Made by a program: the position numbers and the translations under genes
Notes under the pieces: model-generated
Told to the model about the DNA's origin: nothing
Databases searched by the model: none
The model's input: the letters and a program-made list of their open reading frames with translations, nothing else
Part shown: positions 1-7,958 of the stretch, one piece after another
Numbering within the stretch: the stretch's first letter is position 1
Layout: every line of letters begins with the position of its first letter
Source: an uncultured Ilumatobacter sp.
Lineage (GTDB): Bacteria > Actinomycetota > Acidimicrobiia > Acidimicrobiales > Ilumatobacteraceae
DNA: 64,000 nucleotides
Direction of reading: 5' to 3'
NCBI GenBank assembly: GCA_905182555.1
Contig: CAJJBX010000001.1
Coordinates: 62,001-126,000, forward strand

Positions 1-51
1 ATGATCAACGTGGCCTACAAAGTGATCTGCGAGGACGCCTGCCATGTCTGA
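1..51 (+). CDS. C-terminal end of an upstream gene (partial)
   Basis: An open frame enters from the left edge and stops with TGA at 49-51, overlapping the ATG of the next gene by 8 bases. Only 16 codons are visible, ending CEDACHV, too few to assign a family. The overlap suggests translational coupling with the DUF4956 and VTC-domain genes that follow. Confidence 0.45.
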   Translation: MINVAYKVICEDACHV

Positions 52-604
52 CTTGACACTGCTCGGCGCTGACGCTGTCGCCGTGCTGATCCTGACGTTC
101 CTCGTGTACTTCCCGCGTTATCGCCGCCCCGACATGGTGCTCGCAATTATGAGTATCAATGTCGGCGTGGTCGCCGTCGCGACGGTTTTGTCCCGCGCTG
201 AGATCACCGCAGGGCTCGGGCTCGGCCTGTTCGGCGTGCTCTCGATCATTCGGCTCCGCTCACAGGAGCTCGACCAGGAGGAGGTGGCCTATTACTTCTC
301 CGCTCTCGGGCTCGGCTTGCTTGGTGGTATCCGCGTGTCGCCCGACTGGATTGCCCCAACGTTGATGGCCGCGATCGTTGCAACACTGTTCATTGTTGAT
401 CATCCGCGCCTGTTTGCCGGCGTCCGACATCAGAACATGACTCTCGACTCGGCGTTCACTGATGAGGTTGCCCTGCAAGCACATCTTGAGGAACTGCTCG
501 GTGCCGACATCAAACGGCTCAAGGTGAAGAAGGTTGACCTTGTATTGGACACGACCTCGGTCGATGTCCGGTTCCGACTGCCCGAAGGTCGTCGCGCGAC
601 GTGA
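44..604 (+). CDS. DUF4956-family membrane protein
   Basis: The 186-residue product has about four hydrophobic segments in its first 110 residues and a short soluble C-terminal domain. The pattern SIIRLRSQELDQEEVAYYFSA at about residues 67-87 is the conserved cytoplasmic loop of DUF4956 proteins. The gene overlaps the next gene, a VTC polyphosphate-polymerase domain protein, by four bases (GTGA). DUF4956 and VTC genes are commonly paired in bacteria, so a membrane partner in polyphosphate metabolism is a reasonable inference, although the molecular role is not established. ATG at 44 is the first start after the upstream frame. Confidence 0.8.
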   Translation: MSDLTLLGADAVAVLILTFLVYFPRYRRPDMVLAIMSINVGVVAVATVLSRAEITAGLGLGLFGVLSIIRLRSQELDQEEVAYYFSALGLGLLGGIRVSPDWIAPTLMAAIVATLFIVDHPRLFAGVRHQNMTLDSAFTDEVALQAHLEELLGADIKRLKVKKVDLVLDTTSVDVRFRLPEGRRAT

Positions 605-1375
605 GCACACCCGTGTCGGGAACGGTCGACGCACTCGAGCCCATCTCGTTGGCAGACCTCGACGCGATCGCCGCACTCCAGGTTCGCAACGACCGGAAGT
701 ACGTGGTCAACGACACCATCGTTGATCTCATGCTCTGCGAGCTTGCCGGCGGCTTACAGATCCTCCAGATCGATGGCCTGCGAGCGTTCAATTATCGCTC
801 CGTCTACTTCGACACGTCCAACTTCGACTTACACCACGCGGCCGCCGGCGGCCGCCGCCGTCGCTTCAAAGTACGAACGCGGACCTACGAAGACTCGGCG
901 AAGGTGATGCTTGAGGTCAAGACCAAAGATGGGCGTGGTCGCACGGTCAAAGAACGGCTCGACTACGACATCGACAACAGCAGCCACCTCACGCCCGAAG
1001 GCCGTCGGTTCGTGCAGATGGCACTGGCGTCGTCGGATGTTCCGGTGACCAACGAGTTGCTGAATCGCGGCTGGACTGCACCCGGTCTTGACCACGGCAT
1101 ACAGACGGTCGACGATCGTCCACGGAACATCAGGCACGCGTGCCACGATCGACTCTGCGTTGGTATGCACCGCAACCGACGGCCGCAGTACGTCGCTCGA
1201 CGCCGTGATCGTCGAGTCGAAGTCGCTCACAGCAGCCGGCCCCATCGACCGATGGATGTGGGCCCACGGACATCGCCCGGTGAAGATCAGCAAGTGCTCG
1301 ACCGGCCTTGCAGCGCTCTACCCCGAGCTGCCGTCAAATAAGTGGCGTCGAACGCTTGACCGTCACTTCAGCTGA
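601..1375 (+). CDS. VTC-domain polyphosphate polymerase-like protein, frameshifted
   Basis: The N-terminal part (601 to about 1085) has the VTC tunnel-domain pattern: NDRKYVV near residue 30, YRSVYFDT near 64, and basic segments RRRRFKVRTRTY and EVKTKDGRGR that would line the phosphate tunnel. The frame breaks near 1085 at a CCC run. The C-terminal half continues in the next frame (LTTAYRRSTIVH, then AVIVESKS and the terminal basic RHFS) to TGA at 1375. Removing one C restores an uninterrupted protein of about 257 residues, the usual bacterial VTC length, so a sequence error is likelier than a pseudogene. GTG at 601 overlaps the DUF4956 stop. Probable role: ATP-dependent polyphosphate synthesis at the membrane with its DUF4956 partner. 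Confidence 0.75.
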
Positions 1376-1408
1376 CGGCCGCTGGCCGTCCAGCCGTACT
1401 GTCGAGGA

Positions 1409-2206
1409 ATGGCGACGATCCGGCTCCGTGACTGCGACTTCGCGTACGACTTCTCAGGCGCCGGTGGTGCCACGCCGTTCGTGTGGGGCCACGGACTGAC
1501 GAGCAGCCGGGCGAGTGAGGATCGCATGCCGCTCGTGGATTGTTCTCGGCTGGCCGCTGGCCGCCGAGTCCTGCGGTATGACGCTCGCGGACACGGAGAA
1601 TCGGGCGACCTCATACGGTCAGCGCAAGGAGCGTGGTCAGAACTGGCGCTCGACCAAATCGCACTGATCGACGAACTCGGGCTCGACAAAGTCGCACTCG
1701 GAGGTGCGTCAATGGGGACAGCGACAGCGCTGCACGCAGCACTGCAGCTCGGCGATCGCGTCGAGCGGTTGATCCTGACCATCCCGCCGACAGCGTGGGC
1801 GAGCCGGGCCGATCAGGTCGGCCTGTACGAACAGATGGCACAGGCGGTCGAAACGCAGGGAGTTGCGGCGCTGGTAGACGGCGCCAAGACGATGCCGCCC
1901 CCGGACCCGTTCATCAACGACGCCGAGTATGTCGATCGAAGGGTTGAAGGCCTCAAGGCTGCTGACAGGGGTCGCCTTGCAGCACTGTTCCGTGGCGCTG
2001 GGCACGCTGATCTGCCAGCCGAAGACGCGCTCCTGATGCTGACGATGCCGACGATGATTTTGGCGTGGACGGGCGACTCCGGTCATCCGGTTTCGACTGC
2101 TGAGCGACTTGGTGAGCTGCTGCCGAACAGCGAGGTTGTGCTCGCGTCGACACGAGCCGAACTCGACACCTGGACGCAACGCAGCGCTGACTTTCTCGAC
2201 AGCTGA
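1409..2206 (+). CDS. Alpha/beta hydrolase
   Basis: A 265-residue alpha/beta hydrolase fold protein. It has the oxyanion-side motif WGHGLTSSR near residue 27, the YDARGHGES strand-loop near 57, and the nucleophile elbow GGASMG with Ser near residue 100. A strand-6 acid is likely in LAWTGDSGHPV. The last conserved segment reads VVLASTRAELDTW, with no histidine where the catalytic His is expected, so activity may be altered or the His may lie elsewhere. Substrate unknown. It stands alone, 33 bases after the VTC gene and convergent with the flavin monooxygenase. Confidence 0.8.
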   Translation: MATIRLRDCDFAYDFSGAGGATPFVWGHGLTSSRASEDRMPLVDCSRLAAGRRVLRYDARGHGESGDLIRSAQGAWSELALDQIALIDELGLDKVALGGASMGTATALHAALQLGDRVERLILTIPPTAWASRADQVGLYEQMAQAVETQGVAALVDGAKTMPPPDPFINDAEYVDRRVEGLKAADRGRLAALFRGAGHADLPAEDALLMLTMPTMILAWTGDSGHPVSTAERLGELLPNSEVVLASTRAELDTWTQRSADFLDS

Positions 2207-2221
2207 GCCGGTCGGAGTGTG

Positions 2222-3571
2222 TTAGGCGGAGGTCTTGATGCGTGCGTTCGCGAATCGCATTGCGCCGTCAACGATCGGGGCCTTGGCGATCAGCTTCTTG
2301 TCAGCGCTGTAACGCTGCGGGTTCAGCCACGGTGTCTTGTCGCCTTGGCGGGGCAGGAGCGACATCATCCGCTGCATGTAGCCGGACGAAAAGTCCTCGA
2401 TGAACGGGCGCTCAGCCATATCGTCGTCTTCGGGGCGCAACCGCGGCGTCGCCTGGGTCGTGCCGCTTTCGGTCATGTGGTTGAGGAGACGGCACACCCA
2501 CTCGCAGGTGATGTCGGCGCGTAGTGTCCATGACGCATTGATGTAGCCGAACGACGACGCCAGGTTCGGCACGTCGGAGTACGCAATGCCCTTGTATGTC
2601 CAGGTCTTTGAGAAGTCGACCGGCTCGCCATCGACGCTGAAGTCCATGTCGCCAATAGTCACAAGCTGCAGGCCCGTGGCGGTGACAATGATGTCGGCAT
2701 CAAGGTGCTCGCCGTTGGTCAGCGTGATACCGGTCGCGGTAAACGTTTCAATCTCGGCGGTAACGACCGATGCGGTGTCGGAGTTCAGCGCTTTGAAAAG
2801 GTCGCTGTCCGGGATGAGGCAGAGCCGCTGGTCCCACGGGTTGTAGGCCGGAGTGAAGTGTTCATCCACCATCTCGTCGGGAAGTTCCTTGCGGATGAGC
2901 CCAAGCAACTGGCCTTTGACCTTCTCTGGCTTACTGCGTGTCTGCTTGTAAAAAAACTCGCCCATCGTCGAGTTCTTCCAGCGCGTGATGTTGTATGCAA
3001 CACGGTCCGGCAACACCTTGCGGAGCCCATTCGCGACCGCGTCGGTCGACGGGCGCGACACCACATAGGTGGGGGAGCGCTGCAACATTGTGACGTGCTC
3101 GGCATCTTTGGCCATTGCTGGAACGAGTGTCATCGCCGTGGCACCCGAACCAATCACGACGGCGCGTTTGCCCTTGTAGTCGAGGTTCTCCGGCCACTTC
3201 TGCGGGTGGACGACTTGCCCTGCGAACTGGTCGACACCGGGGAACTCAGGTTCGTAGCCGCCCTTGTAGCTGTAGTAGCCAGAGCACATAAACAAGTAGT
3301 TGCAGGTGTACTCGACGCGCTGCTGCTCGCCCTCTTGGCCGACCTGCACGCTGAGCGTCCATGTCGACGTTTCGCTTGACCACGATGCTGCACCGACCTG
3401 ATGATCGAACCGCATTTGCTTGTCGATACCGAACTCGGCAGCAGTGTCTTTGACGTACTGCAGGATCGATGGACCATCGGCGATCGACTTCGCATCGGTC
3501 CATGGCCGGAAGCTGTAGCCGAGCGTGTGCATGTCGCTGTCCGAACGCACGCCGGGGTAGCGGAAGAGGTA
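2222..3571 (-). CDS. Flavin-containing monooxygenase (Baeyer-Villiger type), N-terminus missing or scrambled
   Basis: From the pattern LFRYPGVRSDSDM onward this is a typical class B flavoprotein monooxygenase. The fingerprint FAGQVVHPQKW (FxGxxxHxxxW) and the NADPH-binding GSGATAMT loop are present, and the C-terminal domain is full. Such enzymes oxygenate ketones, amines or sulfides using FAD and NADPH. About 45 residues with the N-terminal FAD-binding GxGxxG should precede 3571. The DNA from there to the PfkB stop at 3740 is instead a GC-rich stretch with an imperfect repeat (the shifted frame reads GRPSLGG then GRSSLGG) and no such motif in any frame. The start is therefore unresolved. Local misassembly is the simplest reading. 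Confidence 0.8.
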   Translation of the reverse strand, partial: YLFRYPGVRSDSDMHTLGYSFRPWTDAKSIADGPSILQYVKDTAAEFGIDKQMRFDHQVGAASWSSETSTWTLSVQVGQEGEQQRVEYTCNYLFMCSGYYSYKGGYEPEFPGVDQFAGQVVHPQKWPENLDYKGKRAVVIGSGATAMTLVPAMAKDAEHVTMLQRSPTYVVSRPSTDAVANGLRKVLPDRVAYNITRWKNSTMGEFFYKQTRSKPEKVKGQLLGLIRKELPDEMVDEHFTPAYNPWDQRLCLIPDSDLFKALNSDTASVVTAEIETFTATGITLTNGEHLDADIIVTATGLQLVTIGDMDFSVDGEPVDFSKTWTYKGIAYSDVPNLASSFGYINASWTLRADITCEWVCRLLNHMTESGTTQATPRLRPEDDDMAERPFIEDFSSGYMQRMMSLLPRQGDKTPWLNPQRYSADKKLIAKAPIVDGAMRFANARIKTSA

Positions 3572-3739
3572 CCCCCGCCGCCGAGCGACGAGCGGCCACC
3601 TCCGAGCGATGGGCGGCCCGAGGGCGTGCCGAAGGAGGCGCGCAGCTGGCGGCGCAGCTCGGAGCTTGTGCGGCGCGGCCCCTTGCCCGGTGTGCTGACC
3701 TTTTTCAGCAGGTGCTGCCCGAAGAGCAGTCGTGCGAGT

Positions 3740-4620
3740 TCAGCGCGCAGCCGACAGGCTGGCTGCTCTGGCAGCTGTTGCCGTGCCAGCTGCTGCACAA
3801 ATCTGGTCGTCAACGCCACTGATTCGTGCGGTCAGGAACCCGGCTGCGAACGCGTCGCCGCAGCCGAGTGTGTTGCAGAGTTCGAGGGCGCTGCGGGAAC
3901 CGAGAACGTTGGCCTGCCGCGCCGAGCAACGGTTGCGCCATCGGCGCCTCGCGTCACGACGACGCAGTCAGCGAGGTCGAGGAGCGAGTCGGCGGCCATC
4001 ACCGGATCGTCGACGTCAGCAAGAAGAGCTGCTTCGTCGTCGCTTGGGAACATGACAGCACAACCGCTGAATGCTGCCCGCGCTGACGCAACGTCAGACC
4101 GGGCTCGGATGAGTTGTGCTGCCGACGGATCGATCGACCACGGGATGCCGAGTTCCGAGGCCTGCTTCGTGAGCTGCACGAACAGCGGTCGGCTTTGGTC
4201 GGTCAGGAAGGTGTAGCCAGTCAGATGCAACCACGAGGCTGCTGCCAGCAGGTTGGTATCGACGTCGCCGTCGACAAGTGCTGTCTGGCCACTCAGGTCC
4301 GACACCAAGGATCGATTTCCGTCTGGGCCGACGATGGCTGCGACAGCGCGAGTCGACGCCCCGGCTCGTTGGATCACGTGGGCGTCGACACCGGCCTGCA
4401 CCATGCCGTCGACGAGGAACGTGCCGAGATCGTCGTTTCCGACCACACCGACGAATGCGACCGTCGCGCCGGCCCGGGCAGCCCAAACGGCGACGTTTGC
4501 CGCAGAGCCGCCGCCGTGCATGTCAATGGTGCCGTCGGTGTCGGAGCCGATGACGAGGTCGTTGGTCAGCGAGATCGCGAGATCGGCATTGAGGTCGCCG
4601 ACGCAGAGCAGATTGACCAT
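3740..4620 (-). CDS. PfkB-family carbohydrate/nucleoside kinase, frameshifted near the C-terminus
   Basis: The protein starts MVNLLCVGDLNADL and has the PfkB N-terminal signature HGGGSAANVAVWAARAG near residues 35-51. The product runs to about 3895, then the frame breaks (one base missing near GTTCCCGCAGC). The neighbouring frame continues NTLGCGDAFAAGF, the C-terminal PfkB signature with the catalytic Asp, ending at TGA 3740-3742. Joined, it is about 293 residues, normal for ribokinase or adenosine kinase relatives. It phosphorylates a sugar or nucleoside hydroxyl with ATP; the substrate cannot be told. It lies 12 bases downstream of the NTF2-like gene, so probably one operon. Confidence 0.82.
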
Positions 4621-4632
4621 GGGCAGCGAGCG

Positions 4633-5124
4633 TTAGCCCTTCGCGAGACGTTCGAGCATGGCGCCCATCTGGGCGTGCACAGCATTGACGGCCTGGAGCG
4701 GCCGCATCATCACCTTGAACTCCGTGATGATGCCGTCGTCGTTGCACGTGATGATGTCGACGCCGTTGACGTACTTGCCTTCGACCGTGGTTTCGAATTC
4801 GAGCATGGCGTGGTTGCCCTGCAGAATTGTCTTGATGTAACCAAACTCGCCTGAGCCTGATTCGGCCGCTTTCGTTTCGACGTCGGCGTCACCACCGAGC
4901 GTTCCGCCCGCAGCGGACAGGTACAGCATGGTGATGTCGCGACCCTCTTGCGGGGTGAAGACGACCGGCGACAAGAAGACGACATCAGGGTCGAGTATCG
5001 ACTCCAAGCCACCCTCGAGCTTGCGCTGCATGTGCAGGTACCAGTTGTCCATGCAGCCAAAGATCGGGTCGCGCGTGCCAGCGGGCGTGTCGGTGTGATT
5101 ACTGGTGGGCGTGCCGTTGCTCAT
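4633..5124 (-). CDS. NTF2/SnoaL-like protein
   Basis: A 163-residue product with an NTF2-like cone fold pattern: an N-terminal helix around NWYLHMQRKLEGGLESIL, then alternating beta strands ending FKVMMRPLQAVNAVH. Such proteins are small polar-cavity enzymes or binding proteins (SnoaL, ketosteroid isomerase type). The ATG at 5124 overlaps the TGA of the ABM gene (ATGA), which fixes this start over an upstream in-frame alternative. Function unknown; coupling to a monooxygenase-like gene and a kinase suggests a small-molecule pathway. Confidence 0.75.
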   Translation of the reverse strand: MSNGTPTSNHTDTPAGTRDPIFGCMDNWYLHMQRKLEGGLESILDPDVVFLSPVVFTPQEGRDITMLYLSAAGGTLGGDADVETKAAESGSGEFGYIKTILQGNHAMLEFETTVEGKYVNGVDIITCNDDGIITEFKVMMRPLQAVNAVHAQMGAMLERLAKG

Positions 5125-5423
5125 CCGAGTGACTCCACGGAGTCGATCGTGTACTTGTTGATGCTTGCTCCAGCAACAGCGAGGCCCTTGCGGGTTTCTT
5201 GCCATGCAGCCATGTGGTCACTGGCGAAGTGCGCGTCGAGCGATGCCTGACCGTCCCACAGCTCGTAGAGCATGATGCGGTTGTCATCGTTCGGGTCAGG
5301 CGAAAAGACGTACTCGGAGCAGCCGACCTCGTTGAGGGTCGCAGCGACCATGGGTTGCACCGCATCGAGGAACGCAGCCCGCCCTCCTGGTTGAGTAACG
5401 ATGGTTCCGGCGACGATCAGCAT
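5121..5423 (-). CDS. Antibiotic biosynthesis monooxygenase (ABM)-domain protein
   Basis: About 100 residues with the ABM ferredoxin-like fold: MLIVAGTIVTQPG at the start, then GCSEYVFSPDP, a WDGQASLDAHFASDHM segment and a terminal strand. Members include quinol monooxygenases (YgiN, ActVA-Orf6) and many uncharacterised stress proteins. ATG at 5423 is chosen over an upstream GTG because the domain begins exactly there. It is the first gene of a minus-strand run ABM, NTF2-like, PfkB, flavin monooxygenase. Its promoter would lie between here and the divergent thioesterase gene at 5522. Confidence 0.8.
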   Translation of the reverse strand: MLIVAGTIVTQPGGRAAFLDAVQPMVAATLNEVGCSEYVFSPDPNDDNRIMLYELWDGQASLDAHFASDHMAAWQETRKGLAVAGASINKYTIDSVESLG

Positions 5424-5521
5424 GATCCGAGCGTATTGCACGAGTGTGTCAGGGACCGCAACGGTGGGTCCGGGCGCGGCGCGAAGCCGTGGGCCGCACG
5501 AGTATCTGTCACGATCACCGC

Positions 5522-6265
5522 ATGGCCGCTGTCCCTGGAGCTTCTGAATTGCTTGATCCGCCAGCGGTCGGTCGACGATTCCATGCGGAGCGAAAGGTCC
5601 GGCTCGGCGATGTCGATCCGCGTGGCGAGCTGCGCCTCGATGCGACGGCGCGCTACATGCAAGACATCGCGAGCGATGATGCAGCAGATGCCGAACTCGA
5701 CGGTGCCTGGGGATGGGTGGTGCGGCGTTCGATGATCGATGTGCGCCAGCCGGCAGTGCTTGACGAGGTTGTCACGGTGACGACGTTCTGCACGGGCCTC
5801 GGCCGAAGCTGGGCGGAACGAACAACGATCCTTGCTGGCTCGCTCGGTGCGGACATCGCAACGGTGAGCATCTGGGTTCAGGTCGCTACGGGTACCGGCA
5901 GGCCGGCGGCGCTGACACGGCAGTTCGTCAATGCCTATGGCTCGGCATGCGATGGTCGGAAAGTTTCAGCTCGGCTCGTGCTTGCGGCGCCGATTGCTCC
6001 GGCCAGCGTCATCCCATGGGCTGTCAGGCGGGCCGATCTCGACCCGTTCGACCACGTCAACAATGCAGCGAACTGGGCGTTTGTCGAGGAGTCGGTGAAC
6101 GGAATGATGCCGCGCCGTGGCCGTGCCGAGATGGAGTTCGTTGGGCCGGTGACGTACGGAACAAGCGTCCAGAGCGTCGTCGAGCGCGCTGACGGAGCAA
6201 CGTCGATGTGGTTGCTGAACGAGGGCTCAGTGCTCAGCGCAGCGCGCTGGTCGCCCGCTGGCTGA
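5522..6265 (+). CDS. Acyl-ACP thioesterase-like double hotdog protein
   Basis: A 247-residue protein with two hotdog domains of the FatA/FatB-type acyl-ACP thioesterase family. The first domain carries RLGDVDPRGELRLDATARYMQDIASDDA. The second carries DLDPFDHVNNAANWAFVEE, where Asp/His/Asn occupy the usual catalytic region. It would hydrolyse acyl-ACP or acyl-CoA to free fatty acid in the cytoplasm. ATG at 5522 gives a family-like N-terminus. It is convergent with selD, whose stop lies one base away. Confidence 0.8.
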   Translation: MAAVPGASELLDPPAVGRRFHAERKVRLGDVDPRGELRLDATARYMQDIASDDAADAELDGAWGWVVRRSMIDVRQPAVLDEVVTVTTFCTGLGRSWAERTTILAGSLGADIATVSIWVQVATGTGRPAALTRQFVNAYGSACDGRKVSARLVLAAPIAPASVIPWAVRRADLDPFDHVNNAANWAFVEESVNGMMPRRGRAEMEFVGPVTYGTSVQSVVERADGATSMWLLNEGSVLSAARWSPAG

Positions 6266-6266
6266 C

Positions 6267-7319
6267 TCAGCGGAGGACGATGCCGGGCGTGCCGCCGGTG
6301 GTTGAACCGATGCGGGCAGCTTGATGCCCGGTGGCAGCGAGTTCGGCGAGCACAGCAGCGGTTTCACCGGGGTCGACTCCGAAGACGAGGCCGCCCGACG
6401 TTTGTGCGTCAGCGATCAACAGTTGGTGTGTCTCGCCGTGGCTGCCGGCATCGAGGAACTCGACACCCCACTCGAGGTTGCGGCGCGATCCGCCGGGCAT
6501 GACTCCTGCTTCGGCGTGGTCAACAGCACCGCTGAGGAACGGCATGGCGTCGAACTCGATCGTCGTGGAGACATGTGATTCGAGCGACATGCGGCCCAAG
6601 TGGCCGAGCAGACCGAAACCGGTGACATCGGTACAGCCGGTGGCGCCCGCGCCAACTGCCAGGCGGCAGGCAACGTCGTTCAATCGAATCATGGAAGCAA
6701 CCGCGCCAGCGGCTTGTGCTTCGGTCGCAGCACCTGACTTAATCGCCGTGGTCAGTACGCCGACGCCCAACGCCTTGGTCAGGATGATGTCTTGGCCTGG
6801 GCGAAGCCCGGCGTTGGTCAGGATTCGGTCAGGATGGACCTCGCCGGTGACCGACATGCCGTACTTCGGTTCGGGATCATCAATCGTGTGTCCGCCGACG
6901 ATGACGAAGCCGCCAGCTGTTGCAATGTCTTGCCCGCCCGCGAGAAGCTCGGACAGCAACTTGATCGGCAGTGCGTCTTTGGGCCAACCGACGAGGTTGA
7001 GAGCGAAGAGCGGGCGGCCACCCATTGCATAGATATCGGACACGCTGTTCGCGGCTGCCACTTGGCCCCAGGTGCGCGCATCATCGACCACCGGGGTGAT
7101 GAAGTCGGCAGTGGAGACAATCGCTCGGTCGTCGTCGAGTTTCCACACTGCAGCGTCGTCGCCGGTGTCGGTGCCGACGAGGAGTTCGTCAGGGTGATCG
7201 GTTTCGAGATGGCGCACGACGTGCGCCAGTTCGCCAGGGGCGAGCTTGCAGCCTCAACCGGCGCCGTGACTGAACTGCGTCAACCGAATCCGGTCCCGCT
7301 CGTTGTCGTTGTCATGCAT
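6267..7319 (-). CDS. selD: Selenide, water dikinase with in-frame UGA (probable selenocysteine) at residue 22
   Basis: SelD makes selenophosphate from selenide and ATP, the selenium donor for selenocysteine and selenouridine. The reading frame begins MHDNDNERDRIRLTQFSHGA and then reads G-TGA-G-C-K. The UGA at 7254-7256 occupies the position of the catalytic cysteine (Cys17 in E. coli SelD), and the following Cys and Lys (C19, K20 in E. coli) are kept. Downstream the frame is intact to 6267 with ATP- and metal-binding patterns (DDAAVW, VSDIYAMGG, GGHTIDDPEP, TDVTGFGLLGH, DAQTSGG). Total about 350 residues, normal for the family. SelD selenoproteins are known in other bacteria. A hairpin lies just after the UGA. 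A naive gene caller would begin at about 7217 and miss the active site. Confidence 0.9.
7228..7246 (-). promoter_or_regulatory. Candidate bacterial SECIS hairpin after the selD UGA
   Basis: Starting 7 bases after the UGA, the transcript can fold AGC-UCGCC-CCU-GGCGA-ACU: five perfect pairs, one mismatch and two more pairs around a three-base loop. Its position, inside the coding region and close behind the UGA, suits a SelB-read bacterial SECIS element. The loop is small and I have not computed its energy, so the exact structure is uncertain. Confidence 0.45.
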
Positions 7320-7332
7320 GTTTGCCCCCTTC

Positions 7333-7360
7333 CCGGAATTGTCGATCCGGAATTGTCGAT
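7333..7360. repeat. 14-bp tandem duplication upstream of selD
   Basis: The unit CCGGAATTGTCGAT occurs twice back to back at 7333-7346 and 7347-7360, between the GcvR-like stop and the selD start. It could be a slippage product or a doubled protein-binding site in the selD leader. Nothing more can be said from sequence. Confidence 0.7.
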
Positions 7361-7379
7361 CCGGCGAAGTTCTACCGGC

Positions 7380-7904
7380 TTATTCTGGCCGAAGGTCGAG
7401 GTCGACCATCAACTCGTTGGCGATGTCTTCAAGTGTTTCGCGGAGTTGATCGAGCGGCAGTTCGTTCGGAACTCGCAGCGTGGCCTTTGCTTCGAAGAGA
7501 GGCTCGCCTGACATTGGAGCCGACAAAGTGTTGGTTTCGAGTTCGAGGATGCTCACGTTGCGGGTTGCGAGTGCTGCCGAGATTTCGCTGATGATGCCGG
7601 GGCGGTCCTGGCCAATGAGCTCGAGACGCAGCACGTTCTCCGTCGGCACGTCTTCAGTTGACGACGAGGCGATTGCGACCTGAACATCGAGCAAGCCTTG
7701 TGCGTTGAGGCCGTCGAGGCTGGCCTGGAGTGCCGTGACATTGTCGTCGGGTACGGAAACGACGACAATGCCTGCAAACTGGCCGGCAAGGCGCGCCATG
7801 TGGCTGCGATCCCAGCTGCCGCCGTGGCGCGCGATCGGGTCGGCGAGGGCGTCGACCAGCCCGGACGTGTCGTTGCCAATGACGGTGAGAACCAGTGTTG
7901 CCAT
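7380..7904 (-). CDS. GcvR-like tandem ACT-domain regulator
   Basis: A 174-residue protein made of two ACT domains. The first starts LVLTVIGNDTSGLVDALAD and the second LRLELIGQDRPGIISEISAAL. Both carry the G-x-D-x-x-G ligand loop typical of amino-acid-sensing ACT modules. GcvR in E. coli represses the glycine cleavage operon by binding GcvA, but GcvR-like proteins in actinobacteria have no proven partner. It is 60 bases upstream of selD on the same strand and may be cotranscribed with it. Confidence 0.8.
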   Translation of the reverse strand: MATLVLTVIGNDTSGLVDALADPIARHGGSWDRSHMARLAGQFAGIVVVSVPDDNVTALQASLDGLNAQGLLDVQVAIASSSTEDVPTENVLRLELIGQDRPGIISEISAALATRNVSILELETNTLSAPMSGEPLFEAKATLRVPNELPLDQLRETLEDIANELMVDLDLRPE

Positions 7905-7958
7905 TCGTGCAGTGTGCCAGAAGTTGACAGGCCGAAGTCTGAACTCCGTCTGACAAGT

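Noticed and set aside
3832..3834. TGA ending the first PfkB frame as another selenocysteine codon
   Set aside because: The frame after this TGA has no PfkB features, whereas the neighbouring frame carries GCGDAFAAGF just before it, so this is a frameshift.
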